DNA of 50,041 nt from VAZQ01 sp036502925 (GTDB taxonomy: Bacteria > Pseudomonadota > Alphaproteobacteria > Rhizobiales > Xanthobacteraceae), in the NCBI GenBank assembly GCA_036502925.1, contig DASXXS010000211.1, positions 1 to 50,041 on the forward strand, given 5' to 3'. The notes below the pieces were generated by a model, which ran no database searches, was not told where the DNA came from, and worked only from the letters and a program-made list of their open reading frames with translations. A program made the position numbers and the translations under genes. This document shows positions 16,091-24,725 of this stretch, piece after piece; the first letter of the stretch is position 1; every line of letters starts with the position of its first letter.

Positions 16091-17131
16091 ATGCCCCAAA
16101 AAGTCCGCATCGCGCTTGACGCCATGGGCGGCGACCATGGCGCGTCGGTGGTCGTGCCCGGAGCGGAGGTGGCACTCGCCCGCCACCCCGATATCGAATT
16201 CGTTCTGTTCGGTGATCAGGCCGTCGTCGAGCCGCTGATCGCGTCCCGGCCGCGGCTCAAGCAGGCCTCGCGCCTGGTTCACACCGACATCGCCGTCAAG
16301 ATGGATGCCAAGCCGAGCCAAGCTCTGCGTCATGGGCGATGGAAATCCTCCATGTGGCTGGCGGTCGATGCGGTCAAGAAGGGCGAAGCCGACGTGGCGG
16401 TCTCCGCCGGCAATACCGGCGCGCTGATGGCCATGGCCAAGATCAGCCTCAAGACCATGGCCGGGGTCCAGCGCCCGGCCATCGCTTGCCTGTGGCCGAC
16501 CCTCAAGGGGGAATCGGTGGTGCTCGACGTGGGCGCCTCGATCGGGGCGGATGCCCGGCATCTGGTGGCGATGGCGGTCATGGGCGGCGGTATGGCGCGC
16601 GCGCTGTTCAACCTTGGACGGGCCAGGGTCGGGCTTCTCAATATCGGCGCGGAGGAGGTCAAGGGTCTCGACGCGCTCCGCGAGGCCGCCGCCATCCTGC
16701 GCGATGCCGACTTGCCGGAGATCGAATATGCGGGCTTCGTCGAAGGCGACGATATCGGCAAAGGCACCGTCGACGTGGTCGTCACCGAGGGTTTCGCCGG
16801 GAATATCGCGCTCAAGACCGCCGAGGGCACCGCCCGCCAGCTCGCTCAGTATCTCAAGAGCGCGATGAGCAAGACACTGCTCTCCAGGCTGGGCTACATT
16901 CTGGCGCGCGACGCGTTTCACACCCTGAGAGAGAAGATGGATCCCCGCAAGTCAAATGGCGGCGTCTTCCTCGGGCTCAACGGCATCGTCATCAAGAGCC
17001 ACGGCGGGATCGATGCGGAAGGATTCGCCTACGCGGTGGACATCGGTCACGACATGGTGCGCTACGACCTGCTCGCCAATATCAGCCAGACGCTGAACTC
17101 GACGAACCTGTTCGGGAGTTTGGCCTCGTGA
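16091..17131 (+). CDS. plsX: Phosphate acyltransferase PlsX
   Basis: Peripheral membrane enzyme that converts acyl-ACP to acyl-phosphate for phospholipid synthesis. The start MPQKVRIALDAMGGDHG is the family signature, so ATG 16091 is chosen over in-frame sequence from 15992; length is 346. Other marks are VSAGNTGALMAMAK, RPAIACLWPTLKGESVVLDVGA (seen in two parts) and FVEGDDIGKGTVDVVVTEGF. The stop overlaps the GTG start of fabH (GTGA), suggesting coupling. Confidence 0.96.
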   Translation: MPQKVRIALDAMGGDHGASVVVPGAEVALARHPDIEFVLFGDQAVVEPLIASRPRLKQASRLVHTDIAVKMDAKPSQALRHGRWKSSMWLAVDAVKKGEADVAVSAGNTGALMAMAKISLKTMAGVQRPAIACLWPTLKGESVVLDVGASIGADARHLVAMAVMGGGMARALFNLGRARVGLLNIGAEEVKGLDALREAAAILRDADLPEIEYAGFVEGDDIGKGTVDVVVTEGFAGNIALKTAEGTARQLAQYLKSAMSKTLLSRLGYILARDAFHTLREKMDPRKSNGGVFLGLNGIVIKSHGGIDAEGFAYAVDIGHDMVRYDLLANISQTLNSTNLFGSLAS

Positions 17132-18105
17132 GCGTCATACGCTCGGTCGTGCTGGGCTGCGGAAGCTATCTGCCGAGCCGGGTGCTCACCAATTCCGACC
17201 TCTCGCGCATGGTGGATACGTCCGACGAATGGATCACGCAGCGCACCGGCATTCGCGAACGTCGGATCGCCGCCGAGGGCGAGACGACCTCCGACATGGG
17301 CGTCAAGGCGGCACGCGCCGCTCTCGCGGCGGCCGGCGTGGACGCCCAGTCGATCGATCTCGTCGTGCTCGCGACCTCGACGCCCGACAATACCTTTCCG
17401 GCCAGCGCCGTGGTGATCCAGGCGGCGCTCGGCATCAACCAGGGCGCCGCCTTCGACCTGCAAGCGGTGTGCTCGGGCTTCGTGTTCTCGCTGGCGGCCG
17501 TGGACGGCCTCCTGCGAACCGGCGCTTTCAAGCGCGCGCTGGTGATCGGGTCGGAAACCTTTTCGCGCATCCTGGATTGGACCGATCGCACGACCTGCGT
17601 GCTGTTCGGCGACGGCGCCGGCGCCGTGGTGGTGGAGAGCCAGCAGCAGCCCGGCACGCGCGAGGATCGCGGCATCCTCACCTCGCACCTGCGCTCCGAC
17701 GGCAGGTACCGATCGAAGCTCTACGTGGACGGCGGCCCTTCCTCGACCGGCACCGTCGGGCATCTGCGCATGGAGGGCCGCGCCGTATTCAAGCATGCGG
17801 TGGCGATGATCTCCGATGTGATCGCGGATACCTTCGCGGCGACGGGCTATAACGCAGACGACATCGACTGGTTCGTGCCGCACCAGGCCAACAAACGCAT
17901 CATCGACGACTCGGCGCACAAGCTTGGCATCGCGCCCGAGAAGGTCATTCTCACTGTGGAAAAGCATGGCAATACATCGGCCGCCTCGATCCCGCTCGCA
18001 CTCTCGGTCGGCGTCGCGGATGGGCGCATCAAGCGCGGCAATCTCGTGCTCATGGAGGCGATGGGCGGGGGATTCACCTGGGGGGCCACCCTGGTGCGGT
18101 GGTAA
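17128..18105 (+). CDS. fabH: Beta-ketoacyl-ACP synthase III
   Basis: Starts fatty-acid synthesis by condensing acetyl-CoA with malonyl-ACP. The catalytic triad is complete: Cys115 in LQAVCSGFVFS, His in VPHQANKRI and Asn in HGNTSAASIP. DTSDEWITQRTGIRERRIA near residue 30 is the family hallmark. The GTG at 17128 overlaps the plsX stop and gives 325 residues, the standard length; the upstream frame is an artefact of plsX read in another frame. Confidence 0.96.
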   Translation: MSVIRSVVLGCGSYLPSRVLTNSDLSRMVDTSDEWITQRTGIRERRIAAEGETTSDMGVKAARAALAAAGVDAQSIDLVVLATSTPDNTFPASAVVIQAALGINQGAAFDLQAVCSGFVFSLAAVDGLLRTGAFKRALVIGSETFSRILDWTDRTTCVLFGDGAGAVVVESQQQPGTREDRGILTSHLRSDGRYRSKLYVDGGPSSTGTVGHLRMEGRAVFKHAVAMISDVIADTFAATGYNADDIDWFVPHQANKRIIDDSAHKLGIAPEKVILTVEKHGNTSAASIPLALSVGVADGRIKRGNLVLMEAMGGGFTWGATLVRW

Positions 18106-18135
18106 AGGGAACCCACAAATCTTCGCTGCGAGGCC

Positions 18136-18155
18136 GTTGACCATGCCCGGTCAAC
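18136..18155 (+). terminator. Hairpin after fabH
   Basis: A perfect 7-bp stem GTTGACC/GGTCAAC with a 6-nt loop is followed about 10 bases later by TTTTATAA. It is positioned 30 bp after the fabH stop, consistent with a moderate intrinsic terminator or with an operator in front of ihfA. Confidence 0.5.
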
Positions 18156-18167
18156 CTAATATCGTTT

Positions 18168-18173
18168 TATAAT
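18168..18173 (+). promoter_or_regulatory. Possible -10 element of ihfA
   Basis: A perfect TATAAT lies 38 bp before the ihfA ATG. No -35 hexamer sits at the ideal 17-bp spacing; TTGACC at 18137-18142 is 25 bp away, too far. The assignment is tentative. Confidence 0.35.
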
Positions 18174-18211
18174 TCAGTGGGATATGGCGATCGCCAAAGG
18201 CGGGGCTGGCG

Positions 18212-18523
18212 ATGACGGCAAAAACGGTGACACGGGCGGATTTGTGCGAGGCGGTCTACCAGAAGGTGGGCCTCTCACGCACGGAATCGGCTACGCTTGT
18301 CGAGCTTGTGCTCAAGGAGATTACCGATTGCCTTGAGCGCGGCGAGACCGTGAAGCTATCGTCCTTCGGCTCTTTCGTGGTGCGCAAGAAAGGCCAGCGG
18401 GTCGGACGCAATCCCAAGACCGGCAAGGAGGTCCCGATCTCGCCGCGGCGGGTGATGGTGTTCAAGCCTTCCGCCATCCTCAAGCAGCGCATCAACTCGG
18501 ATTCCCAGGGCGAGCAAAAATAG
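18212..18523 (+). CDS. ihfA: Integration host factor subunit alpha
   Basis: A 103-residue DNA-bending histone-like protein (HU/IHF fold). TVTRADLCEAVYQKVGLSRTES and the beta-arm GRNPKTGKEVPISPRRVMVFKPS are the family marks; the arm contains the Pro that intercalates in the minor groove, and the sequence pattern favours the alpha subunit. It acts as a heterodimer with IhfB. It sits 32 bp before the MerR regulator gene, a conserved alphaproteobacterial pair. Confidence 0.94.
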   Translation: MTAKTVTRADLCEAVYQKVGLSRTESATLVELVLKEITDCLERGETVKLSSFGSFVVRKKGQRVGRNPKTGKEVPISPRRVMVFKPSAILKQRINSDSQGEQK

Positions 18524-18555
18524 CGCAACCCACAACCAGTCGGAGCAAGGCGATT

Positions 18556-19197
18556 TTGGAAAAGGCCCCCGACGCGTTTCGGACCATCAGCGAGGTCGCG
18601 GAAGACCTCGATGTGCCCCAGCACGTGCTGCGTTTCTGGGAAAGCCGGTTTCGCGACATCAAGCCGATGAAGCGCGGCGGCGGCCGGCGGTACTATCGCC
18701 CTGAAGACATCAACCTTCTACGCGGCATCCGGCATCTCCTCTACGGCGACGGCTATACCATCCGCGGCGTCCAGCGCATCTTGCGGGAACAGGGCGCAAA
18801 ATTCGTGCAGTCGGTCTGGCAGCCGGGTGCGCCGCAGCCGGGGCAGCGACCCTCCGAGGACGACGCCGATGTCACGGCCGAGGAGGCCGACATCGGGAGC
18901 GCGCCAGGGCCGGAGGGAGTGGAACGGGGCCGCGGGTTGCTGGCGCTGCTGCCGGCCCTTTTGGGCGATGCCGAGACAGACGATGTCTTGCCGGGGGCCG
19001 AAGGCCGGACCGAGCCCGTGCTGGCCTCGGCCGAGCGGGCGAGATCGCCGGCGCGGTCGCTGTCTGCCCGCAAGCTCGGACCGCCGTCCTTGGACCGGCT
19101 GGCGCGCGAGGAATTGCGCAAGTTGCAGGCCGCGCTGCATGACCTCGGCGAATGCCGCAAGCTGCTGGCGGCCGCGCTCGAGCAGCCGAGTCTGTAG
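18556..19197 (+). CDS. MerR-family transcriptional regulator
   Basis: A 213-residue protein with an N-terminal MerR winged helix (residues about 8-75): FRTISEVAEDLDVPQHVLRFWE, RFRDIKPMKRGGGRRYYRPEDI and LLRGIRHLLYGDGYTIRGVQ. No metal-binding cysteines are present, so it is not a MerR/ZntR-type metal sensor. After the HTH is an acidic, low-complexity linker and then a C-terminal helix LAREELRKLQAALHDLGECRKLL. The start appears to be TTG 18556 after GGAGCAAGGCG. This ihfA-adjacent regulator is widely conserved but its targets are, as far as I know, uncharacterised. Confidence 0.88.
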   Translation: MEKAPDAFRTISEVAEDLDVPQHVLRFWESRFRDIKPMKRGGGRRYYRPEDINLLRGIRHLLYGDGYTIRGVQRILREQGAKFVQSVWQPGAPQPGQRPSEDDADVTAEEADIGSAPGPEGVERGRGLLALLPALLGDAETDDVLPGAEGRTEPVLASAERARSPARSLSARKLGPPSLDRLAREELRKLQAALHDLGECRKLLAAALEQPSL

Positions 19198-19252
19198 GGG
19201 CGCCTCTCGCGGGCGCCCGCAGGGGCACGGCGGCCACAAGGGCCGCCCCTAC
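19194..19252. terminator. Palindromic repeat at converging gene ends
   Basis: An outer 9-bp stem GTAGGGGCG/CGCCCCTAC (19194-19202 with 19244-19252) encloses an inner hairpin GGCGGCC/GGCCGCC (19229-19235 with 19241-19247). It overlaps the last codons of both the MerR gene and the opposing propeller gene. The composition is that of a REP-like element and it could terminate both transcripts. Confidence 0.6.
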
Positions 19253-21162
19253 GGTCGACCCTCCACCTGCGCCTTGAGGGCCTGCAAATCAGCCTCGCTG
19301 CGGAATGTCATGACGGCGACCTTGCGGGCGCGGGAATAGGGCAGGACCACCTGCATTTTACCGTCGCGCTCCAGGAGCGAGATGTAGCGGGTTTCCGAGC
19401 CGCGCGTCGGCAGATCGAACAGCGTCCATTTGCCGGTGCCCTGGTCGTATTTCCCGATCAGATCGGTGCTCCACAGATTGGTCCAGACATTGTGGTTCTT
19501 GTCGACCGCGACCTCGTAGGGCTGCTGCGATTCCGGCCGCGGCAGCGGCACGAGCTTCACCTCCTTGGTCTGGATGTTGACGCGCGCCAGATTGCCGCCG
19601 AAGGAATCGCCGATCCAGACATAATCGCCGTTCTTATCCGCCCCCATCCGGCGCGGTCCCTGCGCCCATGGAAACGGCGAATTGAAGTCCGGCGGCTGGA
19701 ACGTGTCGTAAAGCTTGCGCTCGTCCGCCGTGAGCTGCTCCATCTCGCCGGTCTCCGCCGGCAGCTTGAGTTCGTGGCTCTTGCCGGTGCCGAGGTCGCT
19801 GTAGTCGACCAGATCCTGGCTCATCAGCAGCCACCAGCCGTTGCCGACGCGATCGGCTGCGAGCCCGTAGACGGTGGCGGTGCCGTGCTCGTTCTTGTAG
19901 GTGACCGACTTGAATTCGGTGAATTTCTCCGCCGCCGCATCGAACAGGAGAGCGCCGTCCGGCGAGGTGACCCAGACATTGCCGTTCAAGTCCACGTCGA
20001 GGGTTCCCGCGGTTCCCGACATGCCGGTGGGCGGCTGATAAACGGTGATCTTCTCGGTCTTGGGGTCGAGCCTGGCGAGGCCGCCGATGCCGCGCGCCAC
20101 GTTGGAGCGGGTATTGAACCAGAGAATTCCGCGTTGGTCGCGGGTGATCCCGTGGGTGCCGACCGCAAAGCCCCTGACATCATCGAGCTTGAAGTCCCTC
20201 ACCTCGCCGGTCTTGGCATCGATGCGGCCCACCGTGGTGGTGCGGCTGGGGAAGCTGTAGGTGAACCACAGATTGCCATCGAAATCGGCCTGTGCGTCGT
20301 GAACCCCATAGCGGCCGTTGGTGCCCGAGGGCGTTCCGAGCGACCAGTCGCGGCCGTCATTGGTCGGCTCGCTCGTGGGATCGATCGCCGAGGTGGTGTT
20401 CGGCTCCGGCGGCACATCGTATTCCTTGAACACGACGCGCGCGGCCTCTCCGGACGGCCGCGGGCGCAGATTGAACTTCATCGAGCTTTCGCCCGGCCCG
20501 CGGGCGCGCGCCAGATAAGCCGCCAATTCGGCCTTGTGGGATTCGATGGTCGGGTTCGGCTTGTGCTCGGGACCCTGATAGGTGCCGAGCACGTTGACGT
20601 GCTTCATAAGGTCGAGGACCGCGCTCCAGCCGGCCTGGTCGAAGCGGTGCTGCAGCGGATAGCTCGCGATGTGGCAGCCGGTGCAGTTCTTGCGGACCAG
20701 CGTCTTCATGCGCGCATCATCGGGCGTATCGCCCGGCAAGGCCGCCAGCAGCTCGTCGCCCGGCAATTGCCGCACCCAATCCTTCACCGGAGCGAGCACG
20801 AAATCCCGGTGCCCGGCCGCGCCGAGCTCGACGCTGCCTTTGCCGGTCGCATAGGTGACGGCCTGTGCCCAGACCCGGTAGCTCCCGCTCGGCAGCGGCG
20901 GAAAGTAATAATTGCCCGCTTCGTCCGTATAGACGGTGGTGGTGATGCTCGAGCCTGTGGCGTTGGCCGAGACGGTGACGCCGCCCATTTTCTCACCGGC
21001 GGCCGAGGTCACGGTTCCGCTGAGCAGCGCGTCGGCGGCCTGCGCCGCGGTGACGGCGGCGATCGCGGTTGCCAATGCTATCGCGCCTGACGCGACCATG
21101 ATGGTGATCAGGCTTGCCTGCGAGATCAGATTTGCACCCGTAAGCCTGCGTGCGTTTCCCAT
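19249..21162 (-). CDS. Exported carboxypeptidase-regulatory-like/cytochrome c/Vgb-propeller protein
   Basis: A 637-residue periplasmic multidomain protein. It has an N-terminal hydrophobic signal (residues about 12-42), a carboxypeptidase-D regulatory-like beta domain (about 45-125; LLSGTVTSAAGEKMGGVTV and DEAGNYYFPPLPSGSYRV), one c-type haem site CTGCH (160-164) in a short cytochrome domain, then a Vgb/streptogramin-lyase-like beta-propeller with repeated WFxY, RxDxKTGE and GxxxWxG blades. The start ATG 21162 follows GGGAGGACGCC. The preceding gene, 16 bp upstream, encodes another cytochrome c. I infer an electron-transferring propeller enzyme or sensor; antibiotic lyase activity is unlikely with a haem domain. 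It is a paralogue of the proteins at 22686-24341 and 37789-39072. Confidence 0.85.
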   Translation of the reverse strand: MGNARRLTGANLISQASLITIMVASGAIALATAIAAVTAAQAADALLSGTVTSAAGEKMGGVTVSANATGSSITTTVYTDEAGNYYFPPLPSGSYRVWAQAVTYATGKGSVELGAAGHRDFVLAPVKDWVRQLPGDELLAALPGDTPDDARMKTLVRKNCTGCHIASYPLQHRFDQAGWSAVLDLMKHVNVLGTYQGPEHKPNPTIESHKAELAAYLARARGPGESSMKFNLRPRPSGEAARVVFKEYDVPPEPNTTSAIDPTSEPTNDGRDWSLGTPSGTNGRYGVHDAQADFDGNLWFTYSFPSRTTTVGRIDAKTGEVRDFKLDDVRGFAVGTHGITRDQRGILWFNTRSNVARGIGGLARLDPKTEKITVYQPPTGMSGTAGTLDVDLNGNVWVTSPDGALLFDAAAEKFTEFKSVTYKNEHGTATVYGLAADRVGNGWWLLMSQDLVDYSDLGTGKSHELKLPAETGEMEQLTADERKLYDTFQPPDFNSPFPWAQGPRRMGADKNGDYVWIGDSFGGNLARVNIQTKEVKLVPLPRPESQQPYEVAVDKNHNVWTNLWSTDLIGKYDQGTGKWTLFDLPTRGSETRYISLLERDGKMQVVLPYSRARKVAVMTFRSEADLQALKAQVEGRP

Positions 21163-21178
21163 GGCGTCCTCCCAACTC

Positions 21179-21550
21179 CTAATTGTCGTCGCGCGGCGCG
21201 CCCTGCGGCCGTGCCGGGGCGGGCGCGGCGGCGGGTACCGGCATGATCGCCAGATAGGCCGCGATGGCGGCGATCTGCTCTGCGTCGTAGGTATATTTGA
21301 AGCCCGGCATGCGCGGCGTGCCGTTGCTGATGACATCGCGCACCACGTCTTCGCGCCCGCCCGCGGCCTCCTTGGAGAGCGCCGGACCATAGAGCCCGCT
21401 GACAAGCGTGGGTCGCGTATGGCAGACGCCGCAGGACTGCTCGAACAGCCGCTGGCCCAATTTCTGAGTAGCGGTCAGCTGAACCTGCGCCGAGGCGGTT
21501 TGCGGCAGCGCGGCGAGCAACCACAGAACGAGGCAAAGGCGGAATTTCAT
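21179..21550 (-). CDS. Small class I cytochrome c
   Basis: A 123-residue exported monohaem cytochrome. The signal peptide MKFRLCLVLWLLAALPQTASA is followed by haem site CGVCH (40-44), with Met81 in TPRMPGFKY as probable sixth ligand. The C-terminal tail is Ala/Pro-rich, perhaps a flexible extension. It is the first gene of a two-gene leftward unit with the cytochrome/propeller protein (16-bp gap), so it is a likely electron partner. Confidence 0.88.
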   Translation of the reverse strand: MKFRLCLVLWLLAALPQTASAQVQLTATQKLGQRLFEQSCGVCHTRPTLVSGLYGPALSKEAAGGREDVVRDVISNGTPRMPGFKYTYDAEQIAAIAAYLAIMPVPAAAPAPARPQGAPRDDN

Positions 21551-21820
21551 CGGCTTCTCCGGTTATCCTTGATTTGTTACGGCAGCCGGCGCCCATCATA
21601 GGAGAGCGCGGGATCGAGCGAAAGCGGGGGCAGGGGCGTCCGGCAGGGGTCCGCACGACCTTCACTTATTGTCTTCATTCACGAAAATCGAAATTGTTCT
21701 GCCAAAATGAAGGGCAGCGGTGCGTTGCCTGCCGAACGCCCCCCCTTCGGGTCGGTCTAGCCAGGCGCAGATTTTCCGGCCACGATAGGCCCGCAATTTC
21801 ACCCGCACGGGGGAAAGCCA

Positions 21821-22660
21821 ATGCCGGGTCCACGCAGGACAGGCCCATGCGGCAAGACTTTGCGGCCGACGGGCACTCTCGTGGTCGGCATAGTCTGTGT
21901 TTTTGCTCTGACCGGAGCCGGCAACCTTTTGGCGGAGGGGGCGAGCGTCCAGGACTTCTCCGGTCCATGGATGCGCACCGGCAATGCCTTCGACTTCGCA
22001 CCGCCGTTGCCCGGAACCGGCCCCGGCGCGCTGGTGAACATATCGGGCAATGATCTGGTGCCGATTGGAAATGTCGACAGCCCGATTCTCAAGCCGTGGG
22101 CCGCCGCAGAGGTCAAAAAGCACAACGAGATCCTCCTCGCCGGCAAGCTCGCTCTCGATGCCCCGGCCTCCTGCATGCCCATGGGAGTGCCCTATGTCCT
22201 GCAAGTCCGGGAGAATGTCTGGCTTCTGCAGGAGCCCGACACGGTGACGATACTTTATCAGAACGACAACCAGCGACGGGTCGTGCGCCTCAATGCGCAG
22301 CAGTCGGCCAATCCCGTGCCATCGTGGTTTGGCGAATCGATCGGTCATTACGCGGGCGATACGCTGGTCGTCGACACCAGGGCAATTGCGGTGCACGAAT
22401 TCTCGGCGATTGACCGTTTCGGAACGCCGCATACCGAGGCGATGCATGTCGTCGAACGCTATCGCGTCGCTGACGACCGCAAGAGCCTGCGTGTCGATTT
22501 CACCGTCGATGATGCCGGAACATTCAACATGCCGTGGCATGCCGCGACCATCTACGGCCGGGGAACGGCCTATCCGGGCGAACGTCCCTGCGCGGAAAAC
22601 AATCGCGAGGGCGAAGCCGGATTGGTCCCCATGCCGGCAGCCAGCAAAGCGGACTTCTAG
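21821..22660 (+). CDS. Secreted family A protein (copy 1)
   Basis: A 279-residue exported protein of a family I do not recognise as characterised; it occurs six times in this window. An N-terminal hydrophobic segment (about 17-38) suggests a signal peptide. Shared features are DFSGPW at the mature N-terminus, SPILKPW, the Cys motif CMPMGVPYVLQ, WFGESIGHYAGDTLVVDT, DRFGTPHTEAMHVVERYR, FTVDDAGTFNMPW, a second Cys in PCAENNRE, and a C-terminal KADF. The pattern suggests a small beta-rich periplasmic protein, possibly with one disulfide. It converges on the propeller gene to its right. Function unknown. Confidence 0.8.
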   Translation: MPGPRRTGPCGKTLRPTGTLVVGIVCVFALTGAGNLLAEGASVQDFSGPWMRTGNAFDFAPPLPGTGPGALVNISGNDLVPIGNVDSPILKPWAAAEVKKHNEILLAGKLALDAPASCMPMGVPYVLQVRENVWLLQEPDTVTILYQNDNQRRVVRLNAQQSANPVPSWFGESIGHYAGDTLVVDTRAIAVHEFSAIDRFGTPHTEAMHVVERYRVADDRKSLRVDFTVDDAGTFNMPWHAATIYGRGTAYPGERPCAENNREGEAGLVPMPAASKADF

Positions 22661-22685
22661 CGGCCCCGTGCCGGGCTGATGGCTG

Positions 22686-24341
22686 CTAGTCCAGCGGCTC
22701 GACTTTCAGGAGCGCGGCACTGTGATTGGCGCCGATCCAGAACTCGTTGCGCGCGTCGTCGAAAAAGACGCGCCGGATATTCACCTCCTGTGGCATCAGG
22801 TAGTCGACAAATTCTCCGGTCACAGGATCGAGGCGGGTCACCCGGTCGGTGTATTCAGAGCCGGTCCAGACATCGCCCTTGGCATTGCGCACGACGTCGT
22901 AGGGGTTGCTGTGCTTTATCGGCAGCAGCCATTCCTTGATCGTCTCGGTCTTCGGATCGAACATCGCGACCGCGTTGGCGCCAAATTCCGCGAACCATAG
23001 GTTCCCGTCGGCGCCGATGCGGCCGCGCCGCGGCCGCGACGCAGGGAAGGGTGTCTTATAGATCTTCAGCTCCTTGGTTTGGGCATCGATGCGACCGATC
23101 TCCGAGCCACGGAATTGCAGAACGTAGAGGTTGTTGTGTTGGTCGGGCGATATGCCGTAGCCAACGATTGTCTGGCCGCCGACAGTCTTCACCTGGCCAA
23201 GATTTTCGAACTTGCCGGTCTTGGTGTCCAACCGGAGAATGGAATGGTCGTCCTGGTTGTTCGCCCACACCTTGCCGTCGATATTCGAGAATTGCGGCGC
23301 CACCATTGATTCCTGGGTGCTGTTGGACTGCCATTCCCGGGGGATGGGATAGACCGACAGCGCCTTGGTTTTGCCGTCGATCTTGGCGATGAGCCCCTGA
23401 TACATCCCGGCGCCCCAGACATTGCCGTCCGGATCGGACTCGATCTCCAAAAAGCCCTTGGGTTCATCCGGTTTGAGCGTGGGAAATGCATAGTCGGTCA
23501 CCTGTCCGGTCTGCGGGTCGAGCTCTCCGATGAATTGGTGTCCGAAATCCGAATACCAGGCATGGCCATCCGGCGTGGTGATGGCATCGTGCGGCATCGC
23601 CTCCGGACGTGGCAGATCGTAGGTGGTGATGATGACGTGGGTGGCGCGGCCCTTCGGGCGCGGCAGCGGCTTGAGCGGATAGCTCCAATCGGGGCCTTTG
23701 CTGAGGTTGATGCTGGCAAGATATTCGGCGGTTCTTCTAAGCTGGGCTTGATTGCGCGGCGCCTCGTTTGCCTGGCGCGGGCCGGGCACGAGCGGCTGCG
23801 GCTGGGCCGGCGTGCTGCCATTGGAGTAGGTCGCCATGCGGGGAATGACTTCCATCCATTCATCGGCGGTGTGGGTGGAATTGACGATGCGCTGAAGCGT
23901 ATGGCAGTCGGCGCAGCCAAATCCGTTCCCCGGCATGCTGTTCAGCCATTCCCCATTTGTGAGTTGGTCGGCCAACTGGTGAAGATCCGTCACCTTCTCC
24001 AGCGCGATGTCGGCCGACGCAACGTTGTCGGCGGCAATCTCCGCGGCTTTGGTCTCATTCAAACTGTAGCCCACCGCCCGAACGGCGATGACATAATGCC
24101 CAGGTTGCAGCCGCGAAGCCGGAAAGGCGTAATGGCCCTTCTCGTCCGTGGCCACGGTCGTGGTAATCGTCGAACCGGTTTTTTTGGCGCTGACCAAAAC
24201 GCCTTCCATCGCGCCTTCCTGAGCCGAGCTCACGGTTCCGCGCAAAGCGACCGGTCCCATATCGGCGGTCGTCTGTGCGTCGGCGTGCGGTGAGCACAAG
24301 AGCGTGCACGTCAAGACAGCCATCGAAGGGCGCCCGCCCAT
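22686..24341 (-). CDS. Exported carboxypeptidase-regulatory-like/cytochrome c/Vgb-propeller protein
   Basis: A 551-residue paralogue of the 19249-21162 protein with the same domain order: short signal (to about residue 22), carboxypeptidase-regulatory-like domain (about 31-115; ALRGTVSSAQEGAMEGVLVS), haem site CADCH (143-147), then a propeller with PHDAITTPDGHAWYSDFG, IGELDPQTGQVTDY and similar blades. The ATG 24341 is preceded by a strong GGGAGGTCTCC; an upstream in-frame extension is rejected. It is transcribed divergently from the amidohydrolase-like gene across a 384-bp gap. Likely periplasmic and redox-active; substrate unknown. Confidence 0.85.
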   Translation of the reverse strand: MGGRPSMAVLTCTLLCSPHADAQTTADMGPVALRGTVSSAQEGAMEGVLVSAKKTGSTITTTVATDEKGHYAFPASRLQPGHYVIAVRAVGYSLNETKAAEIAADNVASADIALEKVTDLHQLADQLTNGEWLNSMPGNGFGCADCHTLQRIVNSTHTADEWMEVIPRMATYSNGSTPAQPQPLVPGPRQANEAPRNQAQLRRTAEYLASINLSKGPDWSYPLKPLPRPKGRATHVIITTYDLPRPEAMPHDAITTPDGHAWYSDFGHQFIGELDPQTGQVTDYAFPTLKPDEPKGFLEIESDPDGNVWGAGMYQGLIAKIDGKTKALSVYPIPREWQSNSTQESMVAPQFSNIDGKVWANNQDDHSILRLDTKTGKFENLGQVKTVGGQTIVGYGISPDQHNNLYVLQFRGSEIGRIDAQTKELKIYKTPFPASRPRRGRIGADGNLWFAEFGANAVAMFDPKTETIKEWLLPIKHSNPYDVVRNAKGDVWTGSEYTDRVTRLDPVTGEFVDYLMPQEVNIRRVFFDDARNEFWIGANHSAALLKVEPLD

Positions 24342-24725
24342 GGAGACCTCCCTATCTGTAATCCGGCGGCGATCGATCTCTTGCGCGGATCGTTGGCGGA
24401 AGGCGCACATGCCTGCGCCCGCTTCCAGCATTGCGATGATACCACGCATGGCGAAATGGAGACAGTGCTCGTTGCGTGCTTTGCCGAGATGACGTGATAA
24501 TCCGCCGCTGCGCCGTCTGCCCTGAGCTTCCCTCACCAGGCCACGTTGCGGGGCAAAGCCACTTCTCAGTCTGAAAAACTCGATTTATGATCCTCGGTTA
24601 AGGACGGACGGTCGTCCATCTGGAAACTGTCAGATAAATAGACGACGACGCTGCTACACCCATCGAAGCAGGAACATTCGCGCTGCTCAGCGTCCGCAAG
24701 TTCAAACAAGCGTAGGGAGGGCTCC
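24342..24725. other. 384-bp divergent intergenic region
   Basis: It separates the leftward propeller gene and the rightward amidohydrolase-like gene, so it should contain both promoters. A small inverted repeat GGACG/CGTCC occurs at about 24602-24617. No open frame here looks real. Confidence 0.5.
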